The notes: a model not told the origin generated them from the sequence alone. Shown: positions 16,896 to 25,763, counted from the stretch's first letter. The stretch is 64,000 nucleotides of DNA from Dorea formicigenerans (GCF_025150245.1 NZ_CP102279.1:62001-126000); one strand, 5' to 3'. Translations and numbers: made by a program.

Positions 16896-18698
16896 CTAAT
16901 ACGCATTTTTAATTTGCTTCTGTAGAATTTCAAATGGCGCCGGTCCAGTATCGAGGATGCATTGGTGGAACTGATTCTGGGTAAAATCATCTCCCCAGGT
17001 TTTTATTGCCAGTTTCTTTAATTCCAGAAATTCCACGTATCCGATGTAATATTTGAGATAATTGCCGGGATCTGCGACAATCAGATCAAAAATGTCCTCG
17101 ATTGTCTTTTCATTCGTGATTCCATAGGTTCGGAAAAAGGCAACTGTTTCAGCAAGAGTCCAGCCGTCATAGTGGATGCCCATATCGGCGAGGGCGTAAA
17201 GTCCGAGAATGACGGAGGCATTATGTTGGAGAAGTGTTGCCATATCATGAGAAAGCGGGGAATAGTAATAACTCAGCATTTCACAATATGTAGCCCAACC
17301 TTCGGTATATCCGCCAAATGACAGAAGATCTCGAATCGGAGGGTGTTTGGTGGCGGAGTAGTAGACCGTCTGATATAAATGCCCCGGATAACCTTCGTGT
17401 GCCAGAGTTGTAAAGAGAGTCAGGTCATCAGAAATGTGTCCGGGATTAATATAGATGACGTTTTCGCCACTGTTATCAATTGGCGGAATCATGTAAAAAG
17501 CAGGACTTAAATATTCTTCCATAGCTTCCTGAACATATTTTATTTCGAAAGAAACTTTTGGAGGTTTTGGGAATGAGCCGGATATTTTATCTTGCAGCGT
17601 ATTTAAAATGTTGACCGGATCATCAGAAGAAAATTCGGTACCGTGACCTTTGAATAAATCAGAAGCTGCTCCCGGCGTGGTACCTTGTACAGAGCCAGAA
17701 TGAGCTTCAGAGTTCTTATGGGAACTGGAATTGTTTAATAATTTCTGCATCGTTAGCAGGTCACTTTGAATTTGTCTTTGTGCAAGTTTCTGAAGCTGTG
17801 GAATGGTTCTGGCAGAACCGGTCTGTTCTTTTACTGAGAGTTCATAATATTTTTTCCCATCAGGAAGATAACAGAGTCCCCGTTTGTTGTTTCCGGTATC
17901 ACGAAGATTTTGGAGTCCGTCACTAAGAAAAGTGAACGCCGGAAGAACGTAATTTAAAACGGCGTCACGATTTTGTTTCTTATAATCTTCAGAAGTTGCA
18001 GCAGGCAAATTCAAAGCGTCAATTTTAGAATCAAATGTGGCATAAAGATAGTTATTTTTCATGGTGGCAAATGTCTGACATTCCGTGATAATGTCGTCGG
18101 CGACGTAGGAAGCCATGAAAAGTCCGGCGTTGCTTTTTGCTTTCTCAAATGTGAGAATAGATTGGAAATAATCGGGAATGGTAGTCAGAAGTTTCAGGTA
18201 AGTGTCAATATCATCAGTATTATAAAAACGATATTCTGACAGAAGAATAGGAAGCTGTGCCTGAGTACCGGTAAGTGGTGTGAGAGGTTCTTCATATAAA
18301 AGATAAGGCCCCATTTCCAAAGAAGAGGTGTAAGAGTGTTCAAGAATGTCGTAAGTCAGCTTATTATAATCAGACAGCTTGTTCCGTTTGAACTGATGAA
18401 GGCTTGCAAGAGCATTTTCCGCAGAAGCACATATAAGCGCCGAGTCTGTTCCGGCGTATCCACAAGAGACAGGTGGATTTTGAATTCCATAAGATTCCGG
18501 ATCTTTTACTGTGTAATGAAGCGTGATCGTATTCGCAGACACCTCCTGCCTAAATAGTTCCTCCACGTATCGGTCGAAGCGGGAATTCATATTCAAAGCT
18601 GAATTTCCACCAACAATCGCACTTAGAAGCAGCGTAAAAATCAGCAGGCCGGACATAAAACCAACCAATAGAAAGTGCCGTTTTTTATAAAGAGACAT
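16896..18698 (-). CDS. DUF885-family membrane-anchored protein, putative metallopeptidase
   Basis: 600 residues. An N-terminal anchor (FLLVGFMSGLLIFTLLLSAIV) follows a short basic start, placing the body outside the membrane. The family hallmark HEGYPGH appears near residue 430 within TLAHEGYPGHLYQTVYY, with the downstream GWATYCEMLSYYY. DUF885 proteins resemble zinc carboxypeptidases and a few members hydrolyse peptides, but no substrate can be read here. A low-complexity serine/histidine stretch near residue 330 (NNSSSHKNSEAHSGS) looks like a linker. It is a single gene facing the condensin operon. Confidence 0.8.
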   Translation of the reverse strand: MSLYKKRHFLLVGFMSGLLIFTLLLSAIVGGNSALNMNSRFDRYVEELFRQEVSANTITLHYTVKDPESYGIQNPPVSCGYAGTDSALICASAENALASLHQFKRNKLSDYNKLTYDILEHSYTSSLEMGPYLLYEEPLTPLTGTQAQLPILLSEYRFYNTDDIDTYLKLLTTIPDYFQSILTFEKAKSNAGLFMASYVADDIITECQTFATMKNNYLYATFDSKIDALNLPAATSEDYKKQNRDAVLNYVLPAFTFLSDGLQNLRDTGNNKRGLCYLPDGKKYYELSVKEQTGSARTIPQLQKLAQRQIQSDLLTMQKLLNNSSSHKNSEAHSGSVQGTTPGAASDLFKGHGTEFSSDDPVNILNTLQDKISGSFPKPPKVSFEIKYVQEAMEEYLSPAFYMIPPIDNSGENVIYINPGHISDDLTLFTTLAHEGYPGHLYQTVYYSATKHPPIRDLLSFGGYTEGWATYCEMLSYYYSPLSHDMATLLQHNASVILGLYALADMGIHYDGWTLAETVAFFRTYGITNEKTIEDIFDLIVADPGNYLKYYIGYVEFLELKKLAIKTWGDDFTQNQFHQCILDTGPAPFEILQKQIKNAY

Positions 18699-18867
18699 AC
18701 AAAGAATCCTTTCAGTGCCTTTCTATAATATTTATGAACAGAGTTCGGAGAAAATGTGTTATCATGGAATACATGACATAGAAAAAATCAGGCATTCTTG
18801 AAAAAAAGTGATTTTTGTAAAATGTGTAGTGAATTTGCAGAAAATCACATTTGAAAGGAGTTAGAAA

Positions 18868-19377
18868 ATGCAGCTAACACATTTTGATGAAAATGGAAAA
18901 GCAATCATGGTCGATGTTACGGAGAAAAATGACACAGTCCGGGAGGCTACGGCAAAAGGACGTATCCTGGTGAGCAAGGAAGTCTACGATGCGATTGAAG
19001 CCGGAACAGTCGGAAAGGGGGACGTGCTCGGAGTGGCAACAACTGCCGGAATTATGGGTGCAAAGAGAACTTCCGAACTGATTCCGATGTGCCATATTCT
19101 TCCAATCACAAAATGCCGTGTGAATTTCGAGATGAAACCAGAGGAATGTGCAATTGACTGTTATTGTACAGTAAAAGTGACTGGGAAGACAGGCGTGGAG
19201 ATGGAAGCCCTCACAGGTGTCAGTGTGGCACTTCTTACTGTATATGATATGTGTAAAGCCATCGATAAATCTATGGAAATCGGAGAGATTTATCTTTGTC
19301 ATAAAAGTGGCGGAAAAAGTGGTGAGATCAGAAACGAAAAGATTAACGGTCAGAAAGCAAGGCCTTGCCAGAACTAG
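18868..19377 (+). CDS. moaC: Cyclic pyranopterin monophosphate synthase
   Basis: 169 residues. MoaC converts the MoaA product (3',8-cyclo-7,8-dihydro-GTP) to cPMP, the first stable intermediate of molybdenum cofactor synthesis. The sequence shows the family motifs [15 protein letters not shown] and [23 protein letters not shown], including the catalytic lysine/aspartate region. AAAGGAG precedes the ATG. It heads the Mo cluster that runs to 28667. The 18699-18867 upstream stretch holds GTGATTTT/AAAATCAC arms around the leader but no clear consensus promoter. Confidence 0.93.
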   Translation: MQLTHFDENGKAIMVDVTEKNDTVREATAKGRILVSKEVYDAIEAGTVGKGDVLGVATTAGIMGAKRTSELIPMCHILPITKCRVNFEMKPEECAIDCYCTVKVTGKTGVEMEALTGVSVALLTVYDMCKAIDKSMEIGEIYLCHKSGGKSGEIRNEKINGQKARPCQN

Positions 19378-19402
19378 GGAAGTTAGGGGAGAGCTAAATT
19401 CG

Positions 19403-19430
19403 TTGACAAATAAGAGGTTATTGCTATAAT
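19403..19430 (+). promoter_or_regulatory. Promoter of the MobA/ModE-like fusion gene
   Basis: TTGACA (19403-19408), 16-base spacer, TATAAT (19425-19430). The run GCTATAATAATTTTATTAC over the -10 is AT-rich and mildly palindromic, so autoregulation is possible but unproven. Confidence 0.65.
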
Positions 19431-19462
19431 AATTTTATTACATATTAGAAATGGTGGGACAG

Positions 19463-20431
19463 ATGAAGTTAGGCGCAGTAATATTGGTGGCCGGAATCGG
19501 GATACCAGATGAGGAGATGGAAAAGTTTCTTGAGATGAAGAGACCGACCATTTTCGAACAGATGATTGTAAGCTATCAACGTGCGGGTGTGGCAGACATT
19601 GCTCTGGTCACACGGGATGGAATGGCAGATAAGATAGAGCAGACATTGCACCGCCGCGGGGTTACATTTTTGGATATAGAGTCGGATTCCTTTGAATTAG
19701 CAGTTCTGAAGGGACTTTCTTATCTATCGGATACATGCGAACGTATTTTTGTCGGAGATATTCGTTTTCCTTTTTTTCAACCGGATATATTGGTAATGAT
19801 GCAGAAGCGTCAGGCAGAATTGCTTGGTGCAGTATATGGAGGTATGTTTGGCGACTTAATCTGTACCAGTCAGGCATGCGCAAGAAATATCTGCAAAAAA
19901 CTGGAACAACAGATTGAAGAGAGTGCAGAGATGGCAGAAGGAACAGTCAGAAGTACCGGTGTGGCGGCTTTCTGGAAGCAGTTCGGTTATCGGATCGCGC
20001 ATATAGAGGTTGAGAATGAAGGGATTCTTGTGAAGGTGACATCGGCACGGGAATATGAAGAAAGACGGCAGATATTTGCAGAGAAGCAGATACGAGGTCA
20101 TGTGAAAGTAAGTCTTGCAGTGAATCGTTCTTTTTTTGGACCGGGTGTTGTAACACTTCTGACTCAGATCGATCGTCTGGGTTCTGTGCGGGAGGCCTGC
20201 GCAAAGACCGGTATGTCTTACAGTAAAGGCTGGAAGCTCATCCATACAGCGGAGGAAGAGACTGGCTGGAAGATCGTGGAGCGCATGAGCGGTGGAAAGA
20301 ATGGTGGCGAAGCCTATATAACTGAGCGTGGGCATATGCTTCTTGAAAAATATGAACTTTACAGGGAACGCGTTGAAGCGGCAGCTCAGGATATTTATAA
20401 AGATGTTTTTCAAGATGGTGAATTATTTTAA
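19463..20431 (+). CDS. MobA-like nucleotidyltransferase domain fused to a ModE-like HTH domain
   Basis: 322 residues from the ATG at 19463 (GGTGGGA just upstream; an ATG at 19451 lacks a ribosome site). Residues 1-190 resemble the MobA/MocA nucleotidyltransferase fold (MKLGAVILVAG..., PTIFEQMIVSY, VFVGDIRFPFF-like core), but the GGxSxRMGxxK nucleotide loop is degenerate: after LVAG comes IGIPDEEMEKFLEMKRP. Residues 215-310 are a ModE-type winged helix (LGSVREACAKTGMSYSKGW, MSGGKNGGEAYITERG). No molybdate-binding MOP domain is present. It probably links cofactor synthesis and gene control in the Mo cluster; whether the first domain is catalytic is open. Confidence 0.75.
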   Translation: MKLGAVILVAGIGIPDEEMEKFLEMKRPTIFEQMIVSYQRAGVADIALVTRDGMADKIEQTLHRRGVTFLDIESDSFELAVLKGLSYLSDTCERIFVGDIRFPFFQPDILVMMQKRQAELLGAVYGGMFGDLICTSQACARNICKKLEQQIEESAEMAEGTVRSTGVAAFWKQFGYRIAHIEVENEGILVKVTSAREYEERRQIFAEKQIRGHVKVSLAVNRSFFGPGVVTLLTQIDRLGSVREACAKTGMSYSKGWKLIHTAEEETGWKIVERMSGGKNGGEAYITERGHMLLEKYELYRERVEAAAQDIYKDVFQDGELF

Positions 20432-20509
20432 TTAAATTCTGGAATTAAGTTAAAAGCACTTCTACAGGGGACGAGCAGCTAATAACAAAAAGGGAAAGAA
20501 GACTGGCGC

Positions 20510-21310
20510 ATGAGAATTTTAATAAGAGGAGCAGGAGATCTGGCTACAGGAATTGCATATCGCCTATATAAATGCGGATTTGAAATTATTATGACAGAGA
20601 CGAAAGTTCCATTGACTGTACGACGGACAATTGCATTTTCTAGAGCAGTGTATGAAGGAAATGCAGAAGTAGAACATGTTACTGCGAAACTGACTGACGG
20701 ACCGGAACAGATAGATGATAGAATAAAAAAGGGGTATATACCGCTTCTTGTGGATCCAGGACTTAAGTATCTGAAAGAGTATAAGGCAGATGTAGTTGTA
20801 GATGCAATACTGGCAAAAAAAAATCTTGGAACAACGATAGACGCTGCTGAATTTGTAATTGGGGTCGGACCTGGATTTACCGTTGGAAAAGACTGCCACG
20901 TAGTAGTGGAGACTATGAGAGGACATAATCTTGGTAAAGTGATCCATGAAGGCTGTGCAATTCCGAATACAGGAATCCCGGCAGAAATAGGAGGATATTC
21001 TATTGAAAGGATCATCCGTGCATCGGCAGACGGACTTTATGAGCCTGTGGTTAAAATCGGTGATTATGTGGAAAAAGATCAGATTGTTGCTTATAGCGGT
21101 GGAAAATCTGTCCGAGCGTTGATGAGTGGTATTGTCCGGGGAATGCTGCAGCCAGGGGTAAATGTTACAATTGGCATGAAGTGTGGAGATATTGATGCCA
21201 GATGTAAGGAAGAATATTGCTATACAATTTCGGATAAAGCCAGAGCAATCGGTGGCGGGGTGCTGGAAGCAATCATGGAGCATTTCAATGGAGAAAAACA
21301 TATCCTATAA
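20510..21310 (+). CDS. yqeB: Selenium-dependent molybdenum hydroxylase accessory protein (EF2563/YqeB type)
   Basis: 266 residues. The N-terminus MRILIRGAGDLATGIAYRLY is a Rossmann-like nucleotide loop and the protein is collinear with EF2563/YqeB proteins (VRRTIAFSRAVYEG, AEFVIGVGPGFTVGKDCHVV, GDIDARCKEEYCYTISDKAR). This family tracks with labile-selenium molybdenum hydroxylases such as xanthine dehydrogenase and purine hydroxylases, and is thought to help insert selenium or finish the cofactor. Its partner XdhC lies downstream at 22614. The 240-base gap after it holds the promoter and leader of the next gene. Confidence 0.85.
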   Translation: MRILIRGAGDLATGIAYRLYKCGFEIIMTETKVPLTVRRTIAFSRAVYEGNAEVEHVTAKLTDGPEQIDDRIKKGYIPLLVDPGLKYLKEYKADVVVDAILAKKNLGTTIDAAEFVIGVGPGFTVGKDCHVVVETMRGHNLGKVIHEGCAIPNTGIPAEIGGYSIERIIRASADGLYEPVVKIGDYVEKDQIVAYSGGKSVRALMSGIVRGMLQPGVNVTIGMKCGDIDARCKEEYCYTISDKARAIGGGVLEAIMEHFNGEKHIL

Positions 21311-21378
21311 GAAATGATGCGAGGGACAGGATAAAAGAATTTGTGAATTTTGAATGACTGAAGAATATGACGAATTGG

Positions 21379-21406
21379 TTGACAAAAAAACCTGTTTTGT
21401 TATAAT
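21379..21406 (+). promoter_or_regulatory. Strong SigA-type promoter of the moeA-like operon
   Basis: TTGACA (21379-21384), 16-base spacer, TATAAT (21401-21406). The next start codon is 175 bases away, leaving a long structured leader. Confidence 0.75.
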
Positions 21407-21431
21407 ATATTATATAAATTTGAGCGAAATT

Positions 21432-21504
21432 ATAGGGGATTTTGTTTACCTTAGATAAAAGGTGAAAAATCCCTATTTTAATATCAAAAAAATTGATATT
21501 AAAA
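21432..21504 (+). promoter_or_regulatory. Structured 5' leader with two tandem hairpins
   Basis: ATAGGGGATTTT (21432-21443) pairs with AAAAATCCCTAT (21465-21476) across a purine-rich loop, and TTTTAATATCAA (21476-21487) pairs perfectly with TTGATATTAAAA (21493-21504). The two helices abut. No known riboswitch class is recognised; it may be an attenuator or a protein-binding leader for Mo control. Confidence 0.45.
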
Positions 21505-21580
21505 TAACTGAGAAATGTTATAAAAATATTTTTTTAAACTGCGAATAGTTTTGAAAAAATATTCGAAGGGAATGGATAAA

Positions 21581-22603
21581 ATGAAATTAATGCGAACGGA
21601 AGATGCAGTGGGGCAGGTATTGTGCCATGACATCACACAAATTATCAAAGGCGTTACGAAGGATGCCGTATTTCGAAAAGGCCATATTATTACAGAGGAA
21701 GACATACCGGTACTTTTAAGTGTGGGAAAAGATCACATTTACATTTGGGAGAATAATGAGAATATGCTTCATGAAAATGATGCGGCTAAGATCTTGTATG
21801 ATATGTGTGCAAATGAGCACATGACCCCATCGGAAATCAAAGAAGGAAAAATTGAACTGATCGCGGAGTGTGACGGTCTTTTAAAGGTTGATACAGAGCG
21901 ATTGAATGCAGTAAATGCGCTTGGTGAAATGATGATTGCCTGTCGTCATGGAAACTTTCCGGTAAAAAAGGGCGATAAGATTGCCGGGACAAGGATTATT
22001 CCTCTTGTTATTGAAAAAGAAAAAATGGAGCGTGCAAAAAAATTAGCTGGTGAAGAACCGATTTTTGAGCTGATTCCATTTAAAAAGATGAAAGCTGCAA
22101 TTGTAAATACTGGAAACGAAGTATTTTACGGAAGGATCAAAGATACATTTACACCGGTTATTATCGAAAAATTGAAAGAATATGGAGCAGAGGTCGTCGG
22201 GCATGTAGTAAGTGATGATAACCATGAACATATTACAGCGGCTATTCAGAAATTTTTGGATGAAGGGGTGGATATGGTACTTTGTACAGGAGGAATGAGT
22301 GTGGATCCAGATGACCGTACTCCGCTTGCGATTAAGAATACAGGTGCTGAGATCGTAACTTACGGAGCACCTGTACTTCCGGGAGCCATGTTCTTGTTGT
22401 CCTACTATGGAGAGAAAAAAAGACCAGTCATTGGTCTTCCGGGATGCGTTATGTATGCGAAACGGACTATTTTTGATTTAGTTCTGCCACGGATCGTGGC
22501 TGGAGAGATTCTGAAAAAAGCAGATATTGATACACTGGGAGAAGGCGGCTTATGCTTGAATTGTCCGGTCTGTACTTTCCCGAATTGCGGATTTGGAAAG
22601 TAG
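21581..22603 (+). CDS. MoeA-like molybdopterin-binding protein
   Basis: 340 residues from the ATG at 21581 (AAGGG 10 bases upstream; a TTG at 21551 and an ATG at 21572 are less well placed). The start MKLMRTEDAVGQVLCHDITQ and the MoCF core (AAIVNTGNEVFYGRIKDTF, VLCTGGMSVDPDDRTP, VIGLPGCVMYAKRTIFD) show a molybdopterin-binding fold that in MoeA inserts molybdenum. It lacks the full MoeA domain set and carries a cysteine-rich tail (CLNCPVCTFPNCGFG), seen in clostridial relatives. It leads the run xdhC-moaA-MOSC/mogA. Confidence 0.82.
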   Translation: MKLMRTEDAVGQVLCHDITQIIKGVTKDAVFRKGHIITEEDIPVLLSVGKDHIYIWENNENMLHENDAAKILYDMCANEHMTPSEIKEGKIELIAECDGLLKVDTERLNAVNALGEMMIACRHGNFPVKKGDKIAGTRIIPLVIEKEKMERAKKLAGEEPIFELIPFKKMKAAIVNTGNEVFYGRIKDTFTPVIIEKLKEYGAEVVGHVVSDDNHEHITAAIQKFLDEGVDMVLCTGGMSVDPDDRTPLAIKNTGAEIVTYGAPVLPGAMFLLSYYGEKKRPVIGLPGCVMYAKRTIFDLVLPRIVAGEILKKADIDTLGEGGLCLNCPVCTFPNCGFGK

Positions 22604-22613
22604 GTGAGTGCAG

Positions 22614-23636
22614 ATGTGGGAATTCTTACAAAAATTAAAACAACTGCAGCCGGAGAGCAAAAATATCGTTTTGACAGGACTGACAGGAGAGGCACTTGGG
22701 GAAAAAGCGCTTGTATCGAATGGAAAGCTGGTATGGGCATCTGTTGCAGGGGGATTTTTAGAACAGCATGACCAGCAGATAGAGCAGGTAGAAGTAAATG
22801 GTATAGCGCTTGTTGATGGCGAAAAAATATTTGGTGAAGTTGTAGGTGGACAGAAGAAAATCGTGATCTGTGGTGGGGGACATGTTTCCATGCCGATTAT
22901 TCAGCTTGGCAGACAGATTGGATGTTATGTAACAGTACTGGAAGACAGACCGAAATTTGCAGATAACGCCAGAAGAGCAGGAGCAGACAAAGTTATTTGT
23001 GACACATTTGAAGCGGGACTGGAACAGATTCCCGGTGATTCAGATACGTTTTTTGTAATCGTTACCCGCGGACATGTGTATGATCGGATCTGTCTGGAAA
23101 GTATTGTAAGAAAACCACATGCGTACATTGGAATGATGGGAAGCCGCAGAAGAGTGGCACAGGTAAAACATAGTGTCCTTGAAAATGGAGCCGATCCACA
23201 GGTGATCAGTCAGTTACATTCTCCAATCGGCCTGGATATAAAGGCGGAGACACCGGAAGAAATCGCAATATCCGTTATGGCAGAAATTATACAGGTCAAG
23301 AATCAGGATAAACGAGGAGCCGGTTATTCGAATGAAATCCGGGATGCAATCGTGAAATGTGAGGATCAGAAAAAGATATTGGCGACGATAGTCGAACGAA
23401 AAGGAAGTGCGCCAAGAAGTATTGGAACGAAGATGTTGATAATGGAAGACGGACGATGTGTAGACACTATTGGGGGCGGCTGTATTGAAGCCGCGATTGT
23501 CAGCAAAGCGTTATTAATACTGCGAGGATGTGCAAAAGCGCCACAAATCGTGCATGTGGATATGACTGGTGAAGATGCCGAGAAAGAAGGCATGGTGTGT
23601 GGTGGTAAAGTAAAGGTATTGTTGGAGGAAGTTTAA
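22614..23636 (+). CDS. xdhC: XdhC/CoxI family molybdenum hydroxylase maturation protein
   Basis: 340 residues from the ATG at 22614, six bases after AGGTGA. The Rossmann domain (KKIVICGGGHVSMPIIQLG, about residues 83-225, with RGHVYDRICLE and GMMGSRRRVAQVK) is the XdhC C-type domain; a CoxI-type segment (VERKGSAPRSIGTKMLIM, IGGGCIEAAIVSKA) follows at the C-terminus. XdhC binds finished Moco, aids its sulfuration and hands it to xanthine dehydrogenase-like enzymes. With YqeB it points to a selenium-dependent molybdenum hydroxylase encoded elsewhere in the genome. Confidence 0.88.
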   Translation: MWEFLQKLKQLQPESKNIVLTGLTGEALGEKALVSNGKLVWASVAGGFLEQHDQQIEQVEVNGIALVDGEKIFGEVVGGQKKIVICGGGHVSMPIIQLGRQIGCYVTVLEDRPKFADNARRAGADKVICDTFEAGLEQIPGDSDTFFVIVTRGHVYDRICLESIVRKPHAYIGMMGSRRRVAQVKHSVLENGADPQVISQLHSPIGLDIKAETPEEIAISVMAEIIQVKNQDKRGAGYSNEIRDAIVKCEDQKKILATIVERKGSAPRSIGTKMLIMEDGRCVDTIGGGCIEAAIVSKALLILRGCAKAPQIVHVDMTGEDAEKEGMVCGGKVKVLLEEV

Positions 23637-23642
23637 AGATTT

Positions 23643-24650
23643 ATGAAGGATCAGTATGGAAGAATAATAGATTATATGAGAATTTCCATTACGGATCGGT
23701 GTAATCTCCGGTGTCGGTATTGTATGCCGGAAGGAGTAGAATTAGTTCCGATGAAGAACATTCTTTCTTACGAAGAAATTGAGATGGTCTGTCAGGCGGC
23801 TGCAAAGGCCGGAATCCGTAAATTCAAAATTACAGGAGGAGAACCGCTGGTAAGACTGGGGTGTCCGGAATTGATTGGAAAGATTAAGAAGATTCCGAGA
23901 GTAGAGCAGGTAACAATGACTACGAATGGTGTCCTGCTGTCAAAATATTTGCCAGAACTATTGAAAAATGGGCTGGATGCGGTGAATATTAGTCTGGATA
24001 CACTGGACCGGGAACGTTATCAGGTAATTACCGGACGGGACGAACTTTTCAGGGTGCTGGAAAGTGTGGATCAGGCAGTAGATGCCGGAATCCCGGTGAA
24101 AATCAACAGTGTACTTCAAAAAGGCATGAATGAGGATGAATTTCTGGCACTTGTAAGATTGACGCTGGAGAAAAAACTGGATGTACGTTTTATTGAGATG
24201 ATGCCGATTGGGCTTGGAAAAAAGTTTGAGACGATTTACAATGAAGACATTTTGGAAGAGTTAAAGAAACAATATCCTGATATTCAGGAAGATCGACAGA
24301 TTCATGGAAATGGACCGGCAGTTTATGTGAAGCTTCCGGGAGGTCAGGGAAGTGTAGGATTTATCAGTGCACTTCATGGAAAATTCTGTCAGTATTGTAA
24401 CCGGATACGCATGACGGCGCAAGGGTGTTTAAAACCTTGTCTGTGCTATGGAAAAGGCGTGGAGCTGAAGGATATTTTTGACAGGCATGAAAAGTCGCAG
24501 AGATGCAGAACAACAATGGCAGATCAAGAAACATTGGAATATTTGTATCAGGCAATCACGGAGGCAATTCAGTTAAAGCCAAAAAGCCACCGTTTTGAAA
24601 ATTTAAGTGAAATTACAGAAGATAAGAAAATGAGTCAAATTGGGGGATAG
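23643..24650 (+). CDS. moaA: GTP 3',8-cyclase
   Basis: 335 residues. This radical SAM enzyme opens molybdenum cofactor synthesis by rearranging GTP to 3',8-cyclo-7,8-dihydro-GTP. The first 4Fe-4S site is C20, C24, C27 in DRCNLRCRYCMPEG; the second is in GKFCQYCNRIRMTAQGCLKP, binding the substrate. GGEP follows the first site as usual. The terminal GG of MoaA proteins is also present (QIGG). It lies between xdhC and the MOSC-MogA fusion; MoaC is encoded at 18868. Confidence 0.95.
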   Translation: MKDQYGRIIDYMRISITDRCNLRCRYCMPEGVELVPMKNILSYEEIEMVCQAAAKAGIRKFKITGGEPLVRLGCPELIGKIKKIPRVEQVTMTTNGVLLSKYLPELLKNGLDAVNISLDTLDRERYQVITGRDELFRVLESVDQAVDAGIPVKINSVLQKGMNEDEFLALVRLTLEKKLDVRFIEMMPIGLGKKFETIYNEDILEELKKQYPDIQEDRQIHGNGPAVYVKLPGGQGSVGFISALHGKFCQYCNRIRMTAQGCLKPCLCYGKGVELKDIFDRHEKSQRCRTTMADQETLEYLYQAITEAIQLKPKSHRFENLSEITEDKKMSQIGG

Positions 24651-24654
24651 AGCT

Positions 24655-25590
24655 GTGGGAAAGATATTAGCAATTTGTATTAGTGAGAAAAAAGGAACTC
24701 AGAAAAAACCGATTGAGTCTGCAAGACTGGTGGAAGAATGGGGAATTGAAGGAGATGCCCATGTGGGTAAATGGCACCGTCAGGTGAGTATGCTTTCATT
24801 TGAAAAGATTGAAGCATTTCGAGAGAAAGGTGCGGACGTAGACTTTGGAGCATTCGGAGAGAATCTTGTTGTGGAAGGGTTTGATCTGAGTAAAGTCCCG
24901 GTAGGAACGAAATTTCAGATTGGAGAAGCAATTTTGGAATTGACGCAGATTGGAAAGGAATGCCATAGCCACTGTGCGATTTACAAGGTTATGGGTGACT
25001 GTATCATGCCAAGAGAAGGTGTGTTCACAAGGGTTCTGAAAGGTGGCGAGATTAAGGCTGGTGATGAGATTACAATGCTTCCATTAGAAAAAGATCGTCC
25101 GTTTACGGCGGCGGTTATTACTTTGAGTGATAAAGGTGCTGCAGGAGAGCGGGAGGATAAGAGTGGTCCATTGATTCAGGAGATGCTTATGAAGGAAGGA
25201 TATGACGTGATAGAGACATTACTGCTTCCGGACGGAGAGCAGCCTTTGAAGCATCAGCTTATGAGACTGGCAGACCAGAGACAGGTCAATGTGATCTTTA
25301 CGACAGGTGGGACCGGATTTGCAGAAAGAGATGTGACACCAGAGGCAACACAGGCAGTCTGTGACCGCATGGCGATGGGAATTGCAGATGCAATCCGTCA
25401 GTATTCACTTTCTATTACCGGAAGAGCAATGCTAAGCCGGGCTGTATCCGGAATTCGAAAAAAGACGTTGATCGTTAATCTTCCGGGAAGCCCGAAGGCT
25501 GTAAAAGAGAGTCTGGAGTATGTATTGCCACATCTGGGACATGGACTTGGAATTTTGCGTGGCACAGATGGTGAATGTGGAAATAGCTGA
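24655..25590 (+). CDS. MOSC domain fused to MogA/MoaB-type molybdopterin adenylyltransferase
   Basis: 311 residues from the GTG at 24655 (GGGGGAT seven bases before; a TTG at 24640 overlaps moaA). Residues 1-145 form a MOSC domain (GDAHVGKWHRQVSMLS, FGENLVVEGFDL, GKECHSHCAIYKVMGDC) with the conserved cysteine pair that can bind the cofactor or sulfur. Residues 155-311 form MogA/MoaB (AVITLSDKGAAGEREDKSG, IFTTGGTGFAERDVTPEAT, VNLPGSPKAVKESLEYVLP), which adenylates molybdopterin. The fusion joins cofactor activation with sulfur handling in one chain. Confidence 0.88.
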   Translation: MGKILAICISEKKGTQKKPIESARLVEEWGIEGDAHVGKWHRQVSMLSFEKIEAFREKGADVDFGAFGENLVVEGFDLSKVPVGTKFQIGEAILELTQIGKECHSHCAIYKVMGDCIMPREGVFTRVLKGGEIKAGDEITMLPLEKDRPFTAAVITLSDKGAAGEREDKSGPLIQEMLMKEGYDVIETLLLPDGEQPLKHQLMRLADQRQVNVIFTTGGTGFAERDVTPEATQAVCDRMAMGIADAIRQYSLSITGRAMLSRAVSGIRKKTLIVNLPGSPKAVKESLEYVLPHLGHGLGILRGTDGECGNS

Positions 25591-25617
25591 TAATTCATGA
25601 TATCAGTGAGGATAATA

Positions 25618-25690
25618 ATAGCGGTTGCATGTGAGAGCAGACATGAAAATGTGTAAACACGCATAAACGACCGCTATATTATTTATAACA
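25618..25690 (+). promoter_or_regulatory. modA leader: closing stem with inner hairpins and a ModE-like operator
   Basis: ATAGCGGT (25618-25625) pairs with ACCGCTAT (25670-25677); inside lie CATGT/ACATG and a weaker GTG/CAC stem, giving a three-way-junction-like layout. The end, CGCTATATTATTTATAACA (25672-25690), resembles the ModE operator of enterobacteria (CGnTATAT...TATAACG-like halves). A further TGTTTTTG/CAAAAACA stem follows near 25696. No riboswitch class is confirmed. Confidence 0.4.
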
Positions 25691-25763
25691 CCGATTGTTT
25701 TTGTAAAACGAATCGCATTTTCAAAAACAGTCATTATGATAATCCAAAAGAGGGAGAAACGAG

